Shown here one piece after another: positions 1-8,615 of a stretch of DNA of 64,000 bases. The translations under genes were made by a program, and so were the position numbers. The DNA lies in NCBI RefSeq assembly GCF_001741865.1, contig NZ_CP017147.1, positions 3,959,001 through 4,023,000 on the forward strand. Reading direction: 5' to 3'. Positions within the stretch are counted from its first letter, which is position 1; each line of letters starts with the position of its first letter. The notes beneath the pieces are model-generated. The model was not told the origin of the DNA. It worked only from the letters and a program-made list of their open reading frames with translations, and ran no database searches. This stretch comes from Bosea vaviloviae. Its GTDB lineage: Bacteria > Pseudomonadota > Alphaproteobacteria > Rhizobiales > Beijerinckiaceae.

Positions 1-258
1 GATCCGACGGCGAAGAACCTCACCCCCTATATGATCCAGCTGCGCGCCTTCGACGCTTGCCTGCACACCCAGTCGCAATTGCTGCAGACGACCCGCGAGG
101 CGGTGCATACGCCGTGCAGCTGCTACGCCAAGGGCACGGTCAACGCCATGTCCAAGGACGAGATCCAGGCTTTTCGCGACACCGGCTATTTCAACGACAC
201 GGCGCGTGAGAAGGGTCTGGAGTTCCTCGACAAGTGCAAGCTCAAGCGGCCGCTTTGA
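1..258 (+). CDS. hypothetical protein, 3' part (start lies before the window)
   Basis: The reading frame is open from the first base, so this is the C-terminal 85 residues of a longer protein. I do not recognise a family. The fragment has four cysteines, including a CSC pair, in a stretch rich in Thr and Gln, then a basic tail ending KCKLKRPL. Its stop codon overlaps the 3' end of the convergent glutathione S-transferase gene by 17 bp, a compact arrangement that supports both being real. An internal ATG at 31 could be mistaken for the start. Confidence 0.55.
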   Translation, partial: DPTAKNLTPYMIQLRAFDACLHTQSQLLQTTREAVHTPCSCYAKGTVNAMSKDEIQAFRDTGYFNDTAREKGLEFLDKCKLKRPL

Positions 259-964
259 CGGCTGCGGCTTCCGGAAAGAAACGCGCCCTGATCCGCGCTT
301 CGTAAGCGACGAGATTGGGGTGGCTTTCGACGACGCCACGAATGGCGGAGTCGAAGACCGGGCTGAGCGCCGACATCGTGAAGGCGCCCAGCACTGCGTC
401 GGCCCCGCAAGGCGTGTCGCCGAGCAGGTACTGCCGCTCGCCCAGAATAGCGGCGATCGCGGCATAGGCGCGTCTGGTCAGGGCCAGCCGCTCCTCGGCG
501 CTGTGCCGCCCGGTGCCCTGGCCGTCGAGATTGTTCCGCACCTTGCGTTTCACCATGGCGATGATCAACGGACGCAGCGGGGCTGGTATCGCCTTGAAGA
601 AATGACGCGGACCGCGGTCGAAATTCCCGCTGTCGATCCAGCGCTCATGCACGACCATCCAGTAGAGCTGCTCTTCCAGCATCTTCTCGACGGCCCAGGC
701 GATGCCGCGCTGCTCCGGCGTCAGGCCGGTGTCGAAATCGATGCCGTGCGCGCTTTCCAGGTGGAAGCGGATGAAGCTCGAATCGGGAATGGTGGCGCCG
801 TCGTCGACGATCATCGGCAGCTTGCCTTTGGGTGCGCTGCGCATGTTCCCGGTCACGCGCTGGAACGGTAGCCCGGACATCTGCAGCAGGATCTCGGCCT
901 TGATGCAGAACGGGCTCGGATCGGGCAGTCCGAAGCCCGGGCCGAAGCTGTGCAGGGTGATCAT
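242..964 (-). CDS. glutathione S-transferase family protein
   Basis: Cytosolic GST-like protein of 240 residues. The N-terminal thioredoxin-like half opens MITLHSFGPGFG, followed by a SPFCIKAE helix and the conserved cis-Pro region KLPMIVDDG, with PDSSFI beyond it as the glutathione-binding segment. An alpha-helical C-terminal half contains YLLGDTPCGADAVLGAF, typical of the GST C-domain. I chose the ATG at 964 over an earlier in-frame start because AGAGGAAA lies just upstream on the minus strand. The substrate is unknown; proteins of this kind are often annotated only as GST-family. It is transcribed divergently from the WYL regulator at 1084, which could control it. Confidence 0.85.
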   Translation of the reverse strand: MITLHSFGPGFGLPDPSPFCIKAEILLQMSGLPFQRVTGNMRSAPKGKLPMIVDDGATIPDSSFIRFHLESAHGIDFDTGLTPEQRGIAWAVEKMLEEQLYWMVVHERWIDSGNFDRGPRHFFKAIPAPLRPLIIAMVKRKVRNNLDGQGTGRHSAEERLALTRRAYAAIAAILGERQYLLGDTPCGADAVLGAFTMSALSPVFDSAIRGVVESHPNLVAYEARIRARFFPEAAAVKAAA

Positions 965-1083
965 GTCGTGGTTTCCTCTTGGCATTCTTGCCGGCCTGGA
1001 CGCTACTGCCACGCTCCTGACAGGATTCGTCAGCAGGCTGGGCCAATCTGAACCTGACGAAGCTCGGGTGGAAACTGAAGAAC

Positions 1084-1872
1084 ATGCAGCGCGCCGAACG
1101 ATTGCTCGATCTGATCCAGAGCCTGCGCCGCCGGCGCCGGCCCGTGACGGCCGATACGCTCGCCGCCGAGCTCGATGTCTCGGTTCGCACGGTTTATCGC
1201 GACATCGCCGCGCTGATGCGCCAGGGCGTGCCGGTCCGGGGCGAGGCCGGCATCGGCTACGTCCTCGATGCCGGCTTCGACCTGCCGCCGCTGATGCTGT
1301 CGCCCGACGAGATCGAGGCGGTTCTCGTCGGCATGCGCTGGCTCAGCGAACGGGCCGACCCTGTTCTGGCGCGCGCGGCCGAGGATGTGGTCAGCAAGGT
1401 CGCAGCCGTGCTGCCGACGCATCTCAAGCCAATCCTGCTCGACGGCGCCTTGTTCGCCCCCGCCTATGGCTCGGAGAAGCCGGTCGACCAGGTCGATGTC
1501 GCCGGCGTCCGCGCCGCGATCCGGCAAGGCCGCAAGCTCTCGATCCGCTATCGCGACGAGGCCGGCCGGGAATCGCAGCGCATGATCTGGCCGATCGGCA
1601 TGACTTTCTACGAGCGCGTGCGCATCGTCATCGCCTGGTGCGAATTGCGCGAGGCGTTCCGCCATTTCCGCACCGACCGCATCACCGACCTCACCTTGCG
1701 CGAGGAACGCTACCCGGCGCGGCGCGCTGACCTGTTGCGGCGCTGGCAGCAGCAGGAGGATGAGCGCGACAGGGCCGCTTGCGAGCAGCGCGAGGCGGCT
1801 CAGGCCCGCGCGATCGCGCCTGCGATCAGTGAGACACGGCCCGAGGCGACCTCGGCCAGCGCGCGCGGATAA
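1084..1872 (+). CDS. WYL-domain HTH transcriptional regulator (YafY type)
   Basis: A 262-residue DNA-binding protein. Residues 1-60 form a DeoR-like winged helix-turn-helix (RAERLLDLIQSLR, then VSVRTVYRDIAALM), and the rest is a WYL-type effector domain (RKLSIRYRDEAGRESQR, FYERVRIVIAWCELREAFR, FRTDRI). Such proteins usually sense small ligands or nucleic-acid signals and repress or activate neighbours. It diverges from the GST gene, its likeliest target. Its last 73 bp overlap the 3' end of purN on the other strand, where the protein tail is rich in Arg, Glu and Ala and probably disordered. Confidence 0.85.
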   Translation: MQRAERLLDLIQSLRRRRRPVTADTLAAELDVSVRTVYRDIAALMRQGVPVRGEAGIGYVLDAGFDLPPLMLSPDEIEAVLVGMRWLSERADPVLARAAEDVVSKVAAVLPTHLKPILLDGALFAPAYGSEKPVDQVDVAGVRAAIRQGRKLSIRYRDEAGRESQRMIWPIGMTFYERVRIVIAWCELREAFRHFRTDRITDLTLREERYPARRADLLRRWQQQEDERDRAACEQREAAQARAIAPAISETRPEATSASARG

Positions 1873-2438
1873 AGCGTGTGCTCCTGCGCCAGCACGCGCT
1901 GGCTCAGGCTGTCCTCGTCGTCGCCCGGCAGCACGGGCACCTTGGCCTGGGCGATCACCGGCCCGGCATCGAGCTCGGGCACGACGAAATGCACGCTGCA
2001 GCCATGCTCCGTGACGCCCGCCTCGAGCGCCTGCCGGTGTGTTTGGATGCCCTTGAACAGGGGCAGCAGCGAAGGGTGGATGTTGATCAACCGCCCTTCC
2101 CAGCGCCGGACGAACCAGGGCGTCATGATCCGCATGAAGCCGGCCAATGCGATCAATTCGATCTGGTTGATGCGCAGGACCTCGTCCATGGCGCGCTCGA
2201 AGGCCTCGCGATCCCTGTTGAAGGCGCGGTGATCGACAGTCGCGGTCGCGATGCCCAGGGCGCTGGCGCGTTCGAGCCCGCCGGCGCCGGGGATGTTCGA
2301 GAGCACGAGCGCGATCTCGGCGGGGAAATCATCCGCCTGCGCGGCCTCGGCCAGCGACAGCATGTTGGAGCCGCGCCCGGAGATCAGGACCGCGGTGCGC
2401 TTGCGGGCGACAGACTTGCGGACGATCGGCGTGCTCAC
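1800..2438 (-). CDS. purN: phosphoribosylglycinamide formyltransferase PurN
   Basis: Folate-dependent GAR transformylase, step 3 of IMP synthesis, 212 aa, the usual length. The N-terminal phosphate-binding loop is ISGRGSNM, and the catalytic set is visible as [13 protein letters not shown] (Asn, His) and [10 protein letters not shown] (Asp). The start codon overlaps the purM stop in an ATGA arrangement, so the two are translationally coupled in the common order purM-purN. The protein begins with about a dozen basic residues before the Rossmann strand. Confidence 0.97.
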   Translation of the reverse strand: MSTPIVRKSVARKRTAVLISGRGSNMLSLAEAAQADDFPAEIALVLSNIPGAGGLERASALGIATATVDHRAFNRDREAFERAMDEVLRINQIELIALAGFMRIMTPWFVRRWEGRLINIHPSLLPLFKGIQTHRQALEAGVTEHGCSVHFVVPELDAGPVIAQAKVPVLPGDDEDSLSQRVLAQEHTLYPRALAEVASGRVSLIAGAIARA

Positions 2439-3508
2439 AGGGCGAGCTTGCCGCGATAGCTGACGGGCTCGTCGCCGGCGGCGAGCGAGACGACCTCGCC
2501 CAGCCGGATAGCGGGTTCGCCGGCGGCCTTCAGGGCAGCCTCGACCTCATCGGCCTTGGCGGCGTCGGCGGCGACGATCATGCCGATACCGCAATTGAAG
2601 GTACGCAGCATCTCGCGCTCGACGACGCCGCCGGTCGCCGCAAGCCAGGCGAAGACGGGTGGGACGGAGATGGCCGACAGATCGAGCGAGACGCCGAGCC
2701 CTTCGGGCAGGACGCGCGGAATATTGTCGGGAAAGCCGCCGCCGGTGATATGGGCGAGGGCCTTGATGCCGTCCGTCGCCTTCAACGCCGCGAGCAGGGT
2801 CTTCACATAGATCCGCGTCGGGGTCAGCAGCGCCTCGGCCAGGCTCTGGCCAGGAGCGAAGGGGGCGGGCGCGTCCCAGCCCAATCCCGCAAGCGCGACG
2901 ATGCGGCGGACCAGCGAATAGCCGTTGGAATGCACGCCGGAGGAGGGCAGGCCGAAGACGACGTCGCCCGCCGTGAGATCGGCGCGCGGCAGCAGCGTTC
3001 CGCGCTCGGCCGCACCGACCGCGAAGCCCGCAAGGTCGTAATCCTTGTCGGCATACATGCCGGGCATCTCGGCGGTCTCGCCACCGATCAGCGCACAGCC
3101 CGCCTGCCGGCAGCCATCGGCGATGCCGCGCACGATCTCGACGCCGATCTTGGGGTCGAGCTTGCCGGTGGCGTAGTAGTCGAGGAAGAGCAGCGGCTCG
3201 GCGCCTTGCACGACAAGGTCGTTGACGCACATCGCGACGAGGTCGATGCCGATCGTCGCATGCAGCCCGCTCTCGATCGCGATCTTGACCTTGGTGCCGA
3301 CGCCGTCATTGGCCGCGACCAGGATCGGATCCGTGAAGCCGGCGGCCTTGAGATCGAACAAGCCGCCGAAGCCGCCGATCTCGGCGTCGGCGCCGGGGCG
3401 GCGCGTCGAGCGCACGAGAGGCTTGATGGCGTCGACCATGGCGTTGCCGGCGTCGATGTCGACGCCTGCCTGCGCATAGGTCAGTCCGTTCGCGCCGGGC
3501 TTTGTCAT
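2435..3508 (-). CDS. purM: phosphoribosylformylglycinamidine cyclo-ligase (AIR synthetase) PurM
   Basis: Catalyses ATP-dependent ring closure of FGAM to AIR in purine synthesis. The 357-residue protein has the family signatures: [16 protein letters not shown] near the N-terminus, [21 protein letters not shown], the [11 protein letters not shown] stretch, and [16 protein letters not shown] in the C-terminal half. An in-frame ATG 15 bp upstream gives a 5-residue longer form; I chose MTKPGANG because it matches the usual family start. It is the first gene of a purM-purN pair and diverges from the CDP-alcohol phosphatidyltransferase. Confidence 0.97.
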   Translation of the reverse strand: MTKPGANGLTYAQAGVDIDAGNAMVDAIKPLVRSTRRPGADAEIGGFGGLFDLKAAGFTDPILVAANDGVGTKVKIAIESGLHATIGIDLVAMCVNDLVVQGAEPLLFLDYYATGKLDPKIGVEIVRGIADGCRQAGCALIGGETAEMPGMYADKDYDLAGFAVGAAERGTLLPRADLTAGDVVFGLPSSGVHSNGYSLVRRIVALAGLGWDAPAPFAPGQSLAEALLTPTRIYVKTLLAALKATDGIKALAHITGGGFPDNIPRVLPEGLGVSLDLSAISVPPVFAWLAATGGVVEREMLRTFNCGIGMIVAADAAKADEVEAALKAAGEPAIRLGEVVSLAAGDEPVSYRGKLAL

Positions 3509-3646
3509 GATCTGCGGCCTCATCCTGTTCGAGGCGAGCGATAGGCAAGCGCGGCGTCGCTTGCAAGCCGGGACAGCGCTTTCGCCCTTGCCGATCCACC
3601 GATTCGGGCTCTAGCGTTGCAGTCCCGCCTCCGCGAACCGCATCGC

Positions 3647-4177
3647 ATGACGCTTCCCAACCTGATCACCATTGGCCGCCTCATCCTGGTGCCGCTCGTG
3701 ATCGTCATGATCATCGATGCGCGCTGGCAGCTCGCCTTCATCATCTTCGTGGCGGCGGGCGTCTCGGACGCCGTCGACGGCTTCATCGCCAAGCGCTTCG
3801 ACATGGCCAGTGAACTCGGCGCCTATCTCGACCCCGTGGCCGACAAGGCGCTGATCGTCTCGATCTACATCACCCTGGCCATGGTCGGGGCCATACCCTC
3901 CTGGCTCGTGATCCTGGTGGTGTCCCGCGACGTGATGATCGTCTCGGCCGTGATCCTGTCCTGGGTGATGGAGCGGCCGGTCGCAATCGCGCCCTTCGTC
4001 GTCAGCAAGCTCAATACCGCTGCGCAGATTGCTTTCGCGGCGCTGGTGCTGGGCTCGCGCGCCTTCGGTGTCGATCCGGGACAAGCCATGCAGCTCGGCC
4101 AGCTCCTGGTGGCGCTGTTGACGCTCGGCTCGATGACAGCCTATCTCACCTTCTGGTTGCGGCACATGGCAGCGTAA
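3647..4177 (+). CDS. CDP-alcohol phosphatidyltransferase family membrane protein
   Basis: Inner-membrane phospholipid-synthesis enzyme of 176 residues with about five to six hydrophobic segments. The CDP-alcohol signature is clear: DGFIAKRFDMASELG followed by AYLDPVADK, giving DG-x2-A-K-x8-G-x3-D-x3-D with Lys in place of the usual Arg. It most resembles PgsA-like phosphatidylglycerophosphate synthases or cardiolipin-synthase-type relatives, but the acceptor alcohol cannot be read from the sequence. I use the ATG at 3647; a TTG 30 bp upstream would add an unconvincing basic leader. Confidence 0.88.
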   Translation: MTLPNLITIGRLILVPLVIVMIIDARWQLAFIIFVAAGVSDAVDGFIAKRFDMASELGAYLDPVADKALIVSIYITLAMVGAIPSWLVILVVSRDVMIVSAVILSWVMERPVAIAPFVVSKLNTAAQIAFAALVLGSRAFGVDPGQAMQLGQLLVALLTLGSMTAYLTFWLRHMAA

Positions 4178-4235
4178 GGTTCTGGCGGCGTGAGGCTGCC
4201 GGCCGCGGCGAAGGGGAACGACGATCTCAGCCCCT

Positions 4236-4286
4236 AGAGCAGGATGCGAAAAAGTGGGAACCGGTTTTTCGCATCGATCCGGCTCT
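4236..4286. repeat. composite hairpin repeat, module A
   Basis: Starts AGAGCAGGATGCG and ends GATCCGGCTCT; the inner arms ATGCGAAAAA and TTTTTCGCAT flank a GTGGGAACCGG core. This is one of a family repeated through the window (6254, 19839, 33882, 49906, 60287; related arms at 23870, 27035, 54960 and 19739). It is preceded by T, giving the recurrent TAGAGC junction. Confidence 0.9.
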
Positions 4287-4370
4287 TGGAACTTTCATCT
4301 GCTTCGCCCATTTGTGCAGCGCATGATCGCCGACCCACAAAGCCTTGAGTCCGCTTCTGATCGACAAGTG

Positions 4371-4436
4371 AGAGCAGGATTCGTGAGAGCAGGACTCATG
4401 CGAAAGATCGGCTCCCACTTCTTCGCATCCTGCATG
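4371..4436. repeat. degenerate inverted copy of module A
   Basis: Read on the minus strand this stretch runs GCAGGATGCGAAGAAGTGGG, then a decayed core (AGCCGATC) and CTTTCGCAT, closing with two CCTGCTCTCAC-like ends. It is the same element as at 4236 in the opposite orientation, about 85 bp away, with several substitutions. The short stretch between the copies shows no gene. Confidence 0.7.
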
Positions 4437-4450
4437 AGGGGCCTGGATCG

Positions 4451-5560
4451 ATGAGCCTGCAACGTCAAATCGGCTTCTGGCTGGCCTCGCTCGTCGTGTT
4501 CGTGCTGCTGCTCGTGTTGCTGCGCGACGTGCTGCTGCCCTTCGTCGCGGCGCTGGCGCTCGCCTATCTGCTCGATCCCCTGGCCGACAGGCTGGAGAGG
4601 ATGGGGATGGGCCGGCTCGCGGCGACGATCGTCATCCTCGTTGTCTTCCTGCTGGTCTTCGTGCTGGCGCTGGTGCTGCTCGCTCCGCTGCTCGGCCAGC
4701 AACTGGCCGGGCTGGTCCAGCGCCTGCCCGCCGATGCGGCGAAGCTCCAGGCGCTCGTGCTGGAGCGCGGCGCGCCCTGGCTCGAGCGGCTTGGCGGTGC
4801 CAAGCTCGCCACCGAGGCCCAGAGCTCGCTCGGCAATCTCGTCGGCGAGGGCACCAAATGGGCCGGCAGCGTGCTGCAGTCGCTCTGGACCGGCGGCACC
4901 GCCATCATCGGGGTGTTTTCGCTCTTGGTGCTGACGCCGGTGATCGCCTTCTATCTGCTCGTCGATTGGGATCGGATGTGCGCCACTGTCGATGGCTGGC
5001 TGCCGCTCGACCATCGCGAGACGATTCGCGGCCTGCTTCACGAGATGGACACTGCCATTGCCGGATTCCTGCGCGGGCAGGCGCTGGTCTGCCTGCTGCT
5101 GGGCATCTTTTACGCCGTGGGGCTGAGCCTGCTCGGCGTCAATTTCGGTGCGTTGATCGGCATCATCAGCGGTTTTCTCTCCTTCATCCCCTTCGTCGGC
5201 TCGCTGACCGGGCTCGTGCTCTCGGTCGGCGTCGCGATCGTGCAGTTTTGGCCCGACTGGACCCTGCCGCTGGCGACGCTCGCTGTCTTCGCGGCAGGCC
5301 AGTTCCTCGAAGGCAATATCTTCCAGCCGAAATTCGTCGGCGGCTCGATCGGTGTGCATCCGGTCTGGCTGATGTTCGCGCTGCTCGCCTTCGGCACGCT
5401 GTTCGGCTTCGTCGGCCTGCTGCTGGCAGTGCCGCTGGCGGCCGTCATCGGCGTGCTCTGCCGCTTTGCGCTCAGGCAATATCTCGCCAGCAACATCTAT
5501 CACGGCGGCGACGCGACCAAGGCTGCGGAAGTCCGCATGCGCGCCGGGGCGGATCTCTGA
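4451..5560 (+). CDS. AI-2E family (PerM-like) membrane transporter
   Basis: Polytopic inner-membrane protein of 369 residues: two hydrophobic N-terminal hairpins, a long amphipathic soluble stretch (about 85-150), then five or six further membrane segments. The family region is GVNFGALIGIISGFLSFIPF and the EGNIFQPKFVGGSIGVHPVW segment. Family members are called AI-2E or PerM permeases, some linked to sodium/proton exchange; the substrate here is unknown. It lies 5 bp upstream of hdaA on the same strand, an order common in alphaproteobacteria, so the two are probably one transcript. Confidence 0.9.
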   Translation: MSLQRQIGFWLASLVVFVLLLVLLRDVLLPFVAALALAYLLDPLADRLERMGMGRLAATIVILVVFLLVFVLALVLLAPLLGQQLAGLVQRLPADAAKLQALVLERGAPWLERLGGAKLATEAQSSLGNLVGEGTKWAGSVLQSLWTGGTAIIGVFSLLVLTPVIAFYLLVDWDRMCATVDGWLPLDHRETIRGLLHEMDTAIAGFLRGQALVCLLLGIFYAVGLSLLGVNFGALIGIISGFLSFIPFVGSLTGLVLSVGVAIVQFWPDWTLPLATLAVFAAGQFLEGNIFQPKFVGGSIGVHPVWLMFALLAFGTLFGFVGLLLAVPLAAVIGVLCRFALRQYLASNIYHGGDATKAAEVRMRAGADL

Positions 5561-5565
5561 TCACC

Positions 5566-6255
5566 ATGTCCGATCTGCCGAGCCGCCCCCGCCAGCTTGC
5601 GCTCGACTTGCCGGTCGACAGCCGCCACGGGATCGAGGATTTCCTGATCGGCCCCTCGAACGAGGCCGCCTATGGCCTGGTCGAGGCTTGGCCTAACTGG
5701 CCTGAATCCTGGCTGCGGCTCGTCGGGCCCGAGGGCGCCGGCAAGACCCATCTCGCCGCGATCTGGGCGAAGATCGCCCATGCCTGGACGGTTTCGGTCG
5801 CCGAGGTCACGCAGGACAGCGTCCCGCATCTGATCTCCGGCGGTGCGCTCGTGGTCGAGGATTGCGACCAGGGCCTCCGCGACGAGCCGGCGCTGTTCCA
5901 CCTGATGAATGCGATGAAGGCGAAGGGCGGCTTCCTGCTGCTGACGGCGCGCAGTGCCCCCGATTTCTGGGGCCTGCGCGTGCCCGATCTGCTGTCGCGC
6001 CTGAGGCTGGCGCCGCAGGCGACGATCGCGCCGCCCGACGACGCGCTGCTGCGGGCGGTCCTGGTCAAGCTCTTCATCGACCGGCAGCTCATCATCGATG
6101 CCGGCATCATCGAGATGCTGGCGCTCAGGATGGAGCGCTCCTTCGCGGCGGCGCGCGCATTGGTCGACACGCTCGACCGGCTCTCGCTCGAACGCGGCCG
6201 GCGCGTCACCCGCGCGCTCGCGACCGAGGCGCTGGCTGCGCTGTTCCCGGCCTAA
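5566..6255 (+). CDS. hdaA: HdaA, DnaA-related regulator of replication initiation
   Basis: A 229-residue DnaA/Hda-type AAA protein. The Walker A loop is GPEGAGKTH (about residues 54-62) and a Walker-B-like ALVVEDCD follows. It lacks the DnaA DNA-binding domain IV, and its first residues (PRQLALDLPV) resemble the clamp-binding peptide QLxLxL of Hda proteins. The family works with the DNA polymerase sliding clamp to stimulate hydrolysis of DnaA-bound ATP and prevent re-initiation. It is in the same unit as the upstream AI-2E-type gene. The start is fixed by the ATG 6 bp after that gene's stop. The TAA stop directly abuts a module A repeat. Confidence 0.9.
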   Translation: MSDLPSRPRQLALDLPVDSRHGIEDFLIGPSNEAAYGLVEAWPNWPESWLRLVGPEGAGKTHLAAIWAKIAHAWTVSVAEVTQDSVPHLISGGALVVEDCDQGLRDEPALFHLMNAMKAKGGFLLLTARSAPDFWGLRVPDLLSRLRLAPQATIAPPDDALLRAVLVKLFIDRQLIIDAGIIEMLALRMERSFAAARALVDTLDRLSLERGRRVTRALATEALAALFPA

Positions 6256-6377
6256 GAGCAGGATGCGAAAAAGTGGGAACCGGTTTTTCGCATTGATCCT
6301 GCTCTCACTCTTGATGAGAGACGGATTCAGATTTCAGCTGGGATCACGAAGTGATCCCAGCTGAAATCATCCGCTCT
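6254..6377. repeat. composite hairpin repeat, modules A+B
   Basis: Full-length composite. Module A (AGAGCAGGATGCG ... GATCCTGCTCT) is followed by a GATGAGAGACGGATTC linker and module B, a perfect hairpin with arms CAGCTGGGATCAC and GTGATCCCAGCTG inside TTTCAG/CTGAAA, ending CCGCTCT. It begins at the hdaA stop and ends just before the convergent desaturase stop, so it may double as a bidirectional terminator. Confidence 0.92.
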
Positions 6378-6382
6378 GGTAA

Positions 6383-7618
6383 TCAGCCGCGCGGCGGGGC
6401 CAGCGATGGCTGCGAGACCAGCCGGGCATACATCGCCTCGGTCAGCAGATCATGGGCGCGCGCCGCGATGGCATCGAGCGAGGGCGTCTTGACGAACATG
6501 GCGGCCGCTTTCTCCGTCAGTTCCTCGCGCGTCGGCAGGACCGGCAGATGCAGTTGCGCCAGTGCCTCATGCGCCTGCTGCTGCATTTCGACCAGGCGAT
6601 CTCCGGCGCGATGCTGCAGATCGGCCAGCGCTGTGCGCAGATCGGCCAGCGTCATGGTCGGCAGATGCAGATCCGAAAGGCTCGGCGTCGCGGCATAGGC
6701 CTCCCAGAAGGCTGCGATGGCGCGTTCCAACGGCACGGAGGCAGCCAGTCGCTCGGCCGAGCGCTCGATCACGCGCGGCGGCAGCGCCTGCGAGCGCTCG
6801 ATGACCGCTTGCGGCGGCTCCTTCAGTTCCCAGACCACGCCGAGCTTCGAGAGCCCGAGGATGATGTAATAGGTCGGATCCCACTGCCACCAGCGAAAGC
6901 CCTGGCGCACGCTGTACTGATAGGCGTGATGGTTGTTGTGCCAGCCTTCGCCCATGGTGATGACCGCCAGCCACCAATTGTTGCGGCTCTCGTCGCCGGT
7001 GACATAGTCCTTGTCGCCATGCACATGCGCCAGGGAGTTGATGCAGAAGGTGGCGTGGAAGACGCAGACCGTCGACCAGAAGAAGCCGACGAACAGGCCG
7101 GCCCAGCCATCGATCGCAAAGCAGATCAAAGCGAGCAGGATCGCGGGCGCGATCTCGAAACGGTGCAGCAGGCGCAGTTCCGGGAACTTCGTCAGGTCCG
7201 TGATCGTCGACGGATCGAAGCGGTTATGGCCGCGGGCGAAGATCCAGCCGAGATGCGAATAAACGAAGGATGTCAGCACCGGCGAATGCACGTCATGCTC
7301 GGTGTCGGCGTAGCGGTGATGGTGCCTGTGCTTGGAGGCCCACCAGAGCACGCTCTTCTGCGCCGTCGACTGCGCCAGCAGCGCCAGCAGGAACTGTCCG
7401 AAGCGGCTGGTCTTGTAGGTCCGGTGCGAGAAATAGCGATGATAGCCGCCCGTCACCGCAAACATCCGCAGCCAGTACAGGCCGATCGCCAGCCCGACCG
7501 AGGTCCAGGTTACGCCGCTCCAGATCGCGCCCAGGCAGGCGAGATGCGCCAGCACGAAGGGGATGGCGGCGGGATAGACGATGTCGCCATCGTCGTGAGG
7601 GGTTTCGATCTGGGACAA
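6383..7618 (-). CDS. acyl-CoA / fatty acid delta-9-type desaturase
   Basis: Membrane di-iron desaturase of 411 residues. All three histidine boxes are present: HRYFSH, HRHHHR, and GEGWHNNHH, with hydrophobic hairpins before the first box and between the second and third. The architecture matches stearoyl-CoA-type delta-9 desaturases. The C-terminal approximately 130 residues after the third box are extra, helical and rich in Ala and Leu; I see no cytochrome b5 signature in them. The gene lies downstream of a ferric-reductase-like membrane gene on the same strand and is divergent from a TetR regulator, as in the Pseudomonas DesT-desCB arrangement. The substrate chain is unknown. Confidence 0.93.
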   Translation of the reverse strand: MSQIETPHDDGDIVYPAAIPFVLAHLACLGAIWSGVTWTSVGLAIGLYWLRMFAVTGGYHRYFSHRTYKTSRFGQFLLALLAQSTAQKSVLWWASKHRHHHRYADTEHDVHSPVLTSFVYSHLGWIFARGHNRFDPSTITDLTKFPELRLLHRFEIAPAILLALICFAIDGWAGLFVGFFWSTVCVFHATFCINSLAHVHGDKDYVTGDESRNNWWLAVITMGEGWHNNHHAYQYSVRQGFRWWQWDPTYYIILGLSKLGVVWELKEPPQAVIERSQALPPRVIERSAERLAASVPLERAIAAFWEAYAATPSLSDLHLPTMTLADLRTALADLQHRAGDRLVEMQQQAHEALAQLHLPVLPTREELTEKAAAMFVKTPSLDAIAARAHDLLTEAMYARLVSQPSLAPPRG

Positions 7619-7639
7619 GTCGTTTCTCTGATCTGAATG

Positions 7640-7735
7640 GCAGGCTGCAAGGGTGGCGCTGCAAGGGTGGCGCTGCGCGACAAGAACAGGACCGGCAAGG
7701 CTCGCGCAAGTGCGGCGTCTCGCGCAAGTGCGGCA
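7640..7735. repeat. short tandem duplications in the leader before the desaturase
   Basis: Two copies of GCAAGGGTGGCGCT sit back to back, followed by two copies of a CTCGCGCAAGTGCGGC unit. They lie in the 117 bp between the two minus-strand genes and form no coding frame I would trust. Similar small duplications occur in the adjacent gene (IARNE twice at its N-terminus) and before the tetR gene. Confidence 0.7.
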
Positions 7736-8398
7736 TCATGATCCAGCCATCGCCGCATTCAGCGGCTTCCTGCGCAAGCAAAGCCGGACAGCGAAGGCCG
7801 CGATCAGCACCGTGATGAAAGGCCAGTAGAGCGGGTCCATGACCGCGCGCTTGCCGAAGGTTACCATGAAGCTGAGCCAGATGTAATAAGCCCCGCACAG
7901 ATGGAGCCAGCGCCAGGCTTTCGGACCGATCATGGCGGCGGTTCTGTCGAACGATGTTGCGGCCATGGCGAGGATGAAAAGATAGGCGAGCCCGCCCGAG
8001 ATGAGTGTTCCCGTGCTGCTGAGCTGCTTGAACAAGGTCGGGGCCGTGCTGGCCAAGGCGATGATGGCAAACCCGTGCAGGCCATGGGACAAGGCGAAGG
8101 AAAGTCCGAGATAGCGCCGGTTCCGCCTTTGCCAGCGTGTCCAGATATTGGGGCAGGCCTGGAACAGGGCCGAGGCCGTGAAAGCCAGGCAGAACAACAC
8201 CAGAGATGTCCGCGCCGTGATGCGGATGACCAGCCGGATGCCGTCGCTTCCGCCGGAAGAGGTGGCAAGCGCGGCAAGCAAGCCCAAAACGAGCCCGGAT
8301 GCGAGCAGTCCCAGCAGGGGCCAGCCTTCCAGCAGGCCAGCCGGACATGATGGCTTCGGCTCGTTGCGTGCGATCGTCTCGTTGCGTGCAATGGTCAT
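7736..8398 (-). CDS. ferric-reductase-like transmembrane protein
   Basis: An approximately 220-residue membrane protein with about six hydrophobic segments and paired histidines in two of them (SHGLHG and RWLHLCGAYY). That arrangement resembles the haem-binding four-helix core of ferric-reductase-like and MsrQ-type proteins. There is no flavin or NADPH domain. It sits upstream of the desaturase on the same strand and might pass electrons towards it, which is inference. The N-terminus carries a tandem duplication (TIARNE repeated), and I start at its first Met; an upstream in-frame ATG at 8446 is possible, and neither has a strong ribosome site. Confidence 0.6.
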   Translation of the reverse strand: MTIARNETIARNEPKPSCPAGLLEGWPLLGLLASGLVLGLLAALATSSGGSDGIRLVIRITARTSLVLFCLAFTASALFQACPNIWTRWQRRNRRYLGLSFALSHGLHGFAIIALASTAPTLFKQLSSTGTLISGGLAYLFILAMAATSFDRTAAMIGPKAWRWLHLCGAYYIWLSFMVTFGKRAVMDPLYWPFITVLIAAFAVRLCLRRKPLNAAMAGS

Positions 8399-8468
8399 TG
8401 GTGCCGTTTGGTGAGAGGCGTGCGTCGCTATGAGCGACGATTGCACCGGCGGTCGCTGTAGGCAACGA

Positions 8469-8487
8469 ATGTAATCGATGATTACAT
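8469..8487. promoter_or_regulatory. probable TetR operator (perfect inverted repeat)
   Basis: ATGTAATC-GAT-GATTACAT is a perfect palindromic site with 8-bp arms and a 3-bp centre, in the divergent promoter region between the membrane/desaturase genes and tetR. The size and form are typical of TetR-dimer operators, and it is AT-rich against its surroundings. Confidence 0.7.
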
Positions 8488-8615
8488 AATTGTGATGCGA
8501 TGGCGCTTGGCCTGATTTGCAATGCGAAGAAGCCCGCGCTCAGCACTTTCGGAGCGGGTTTCCTCCTGTGCCGGCGGGTTTCCTCCTTCTCTGGAACGTG
8601 CACTAGCTTCGATCC

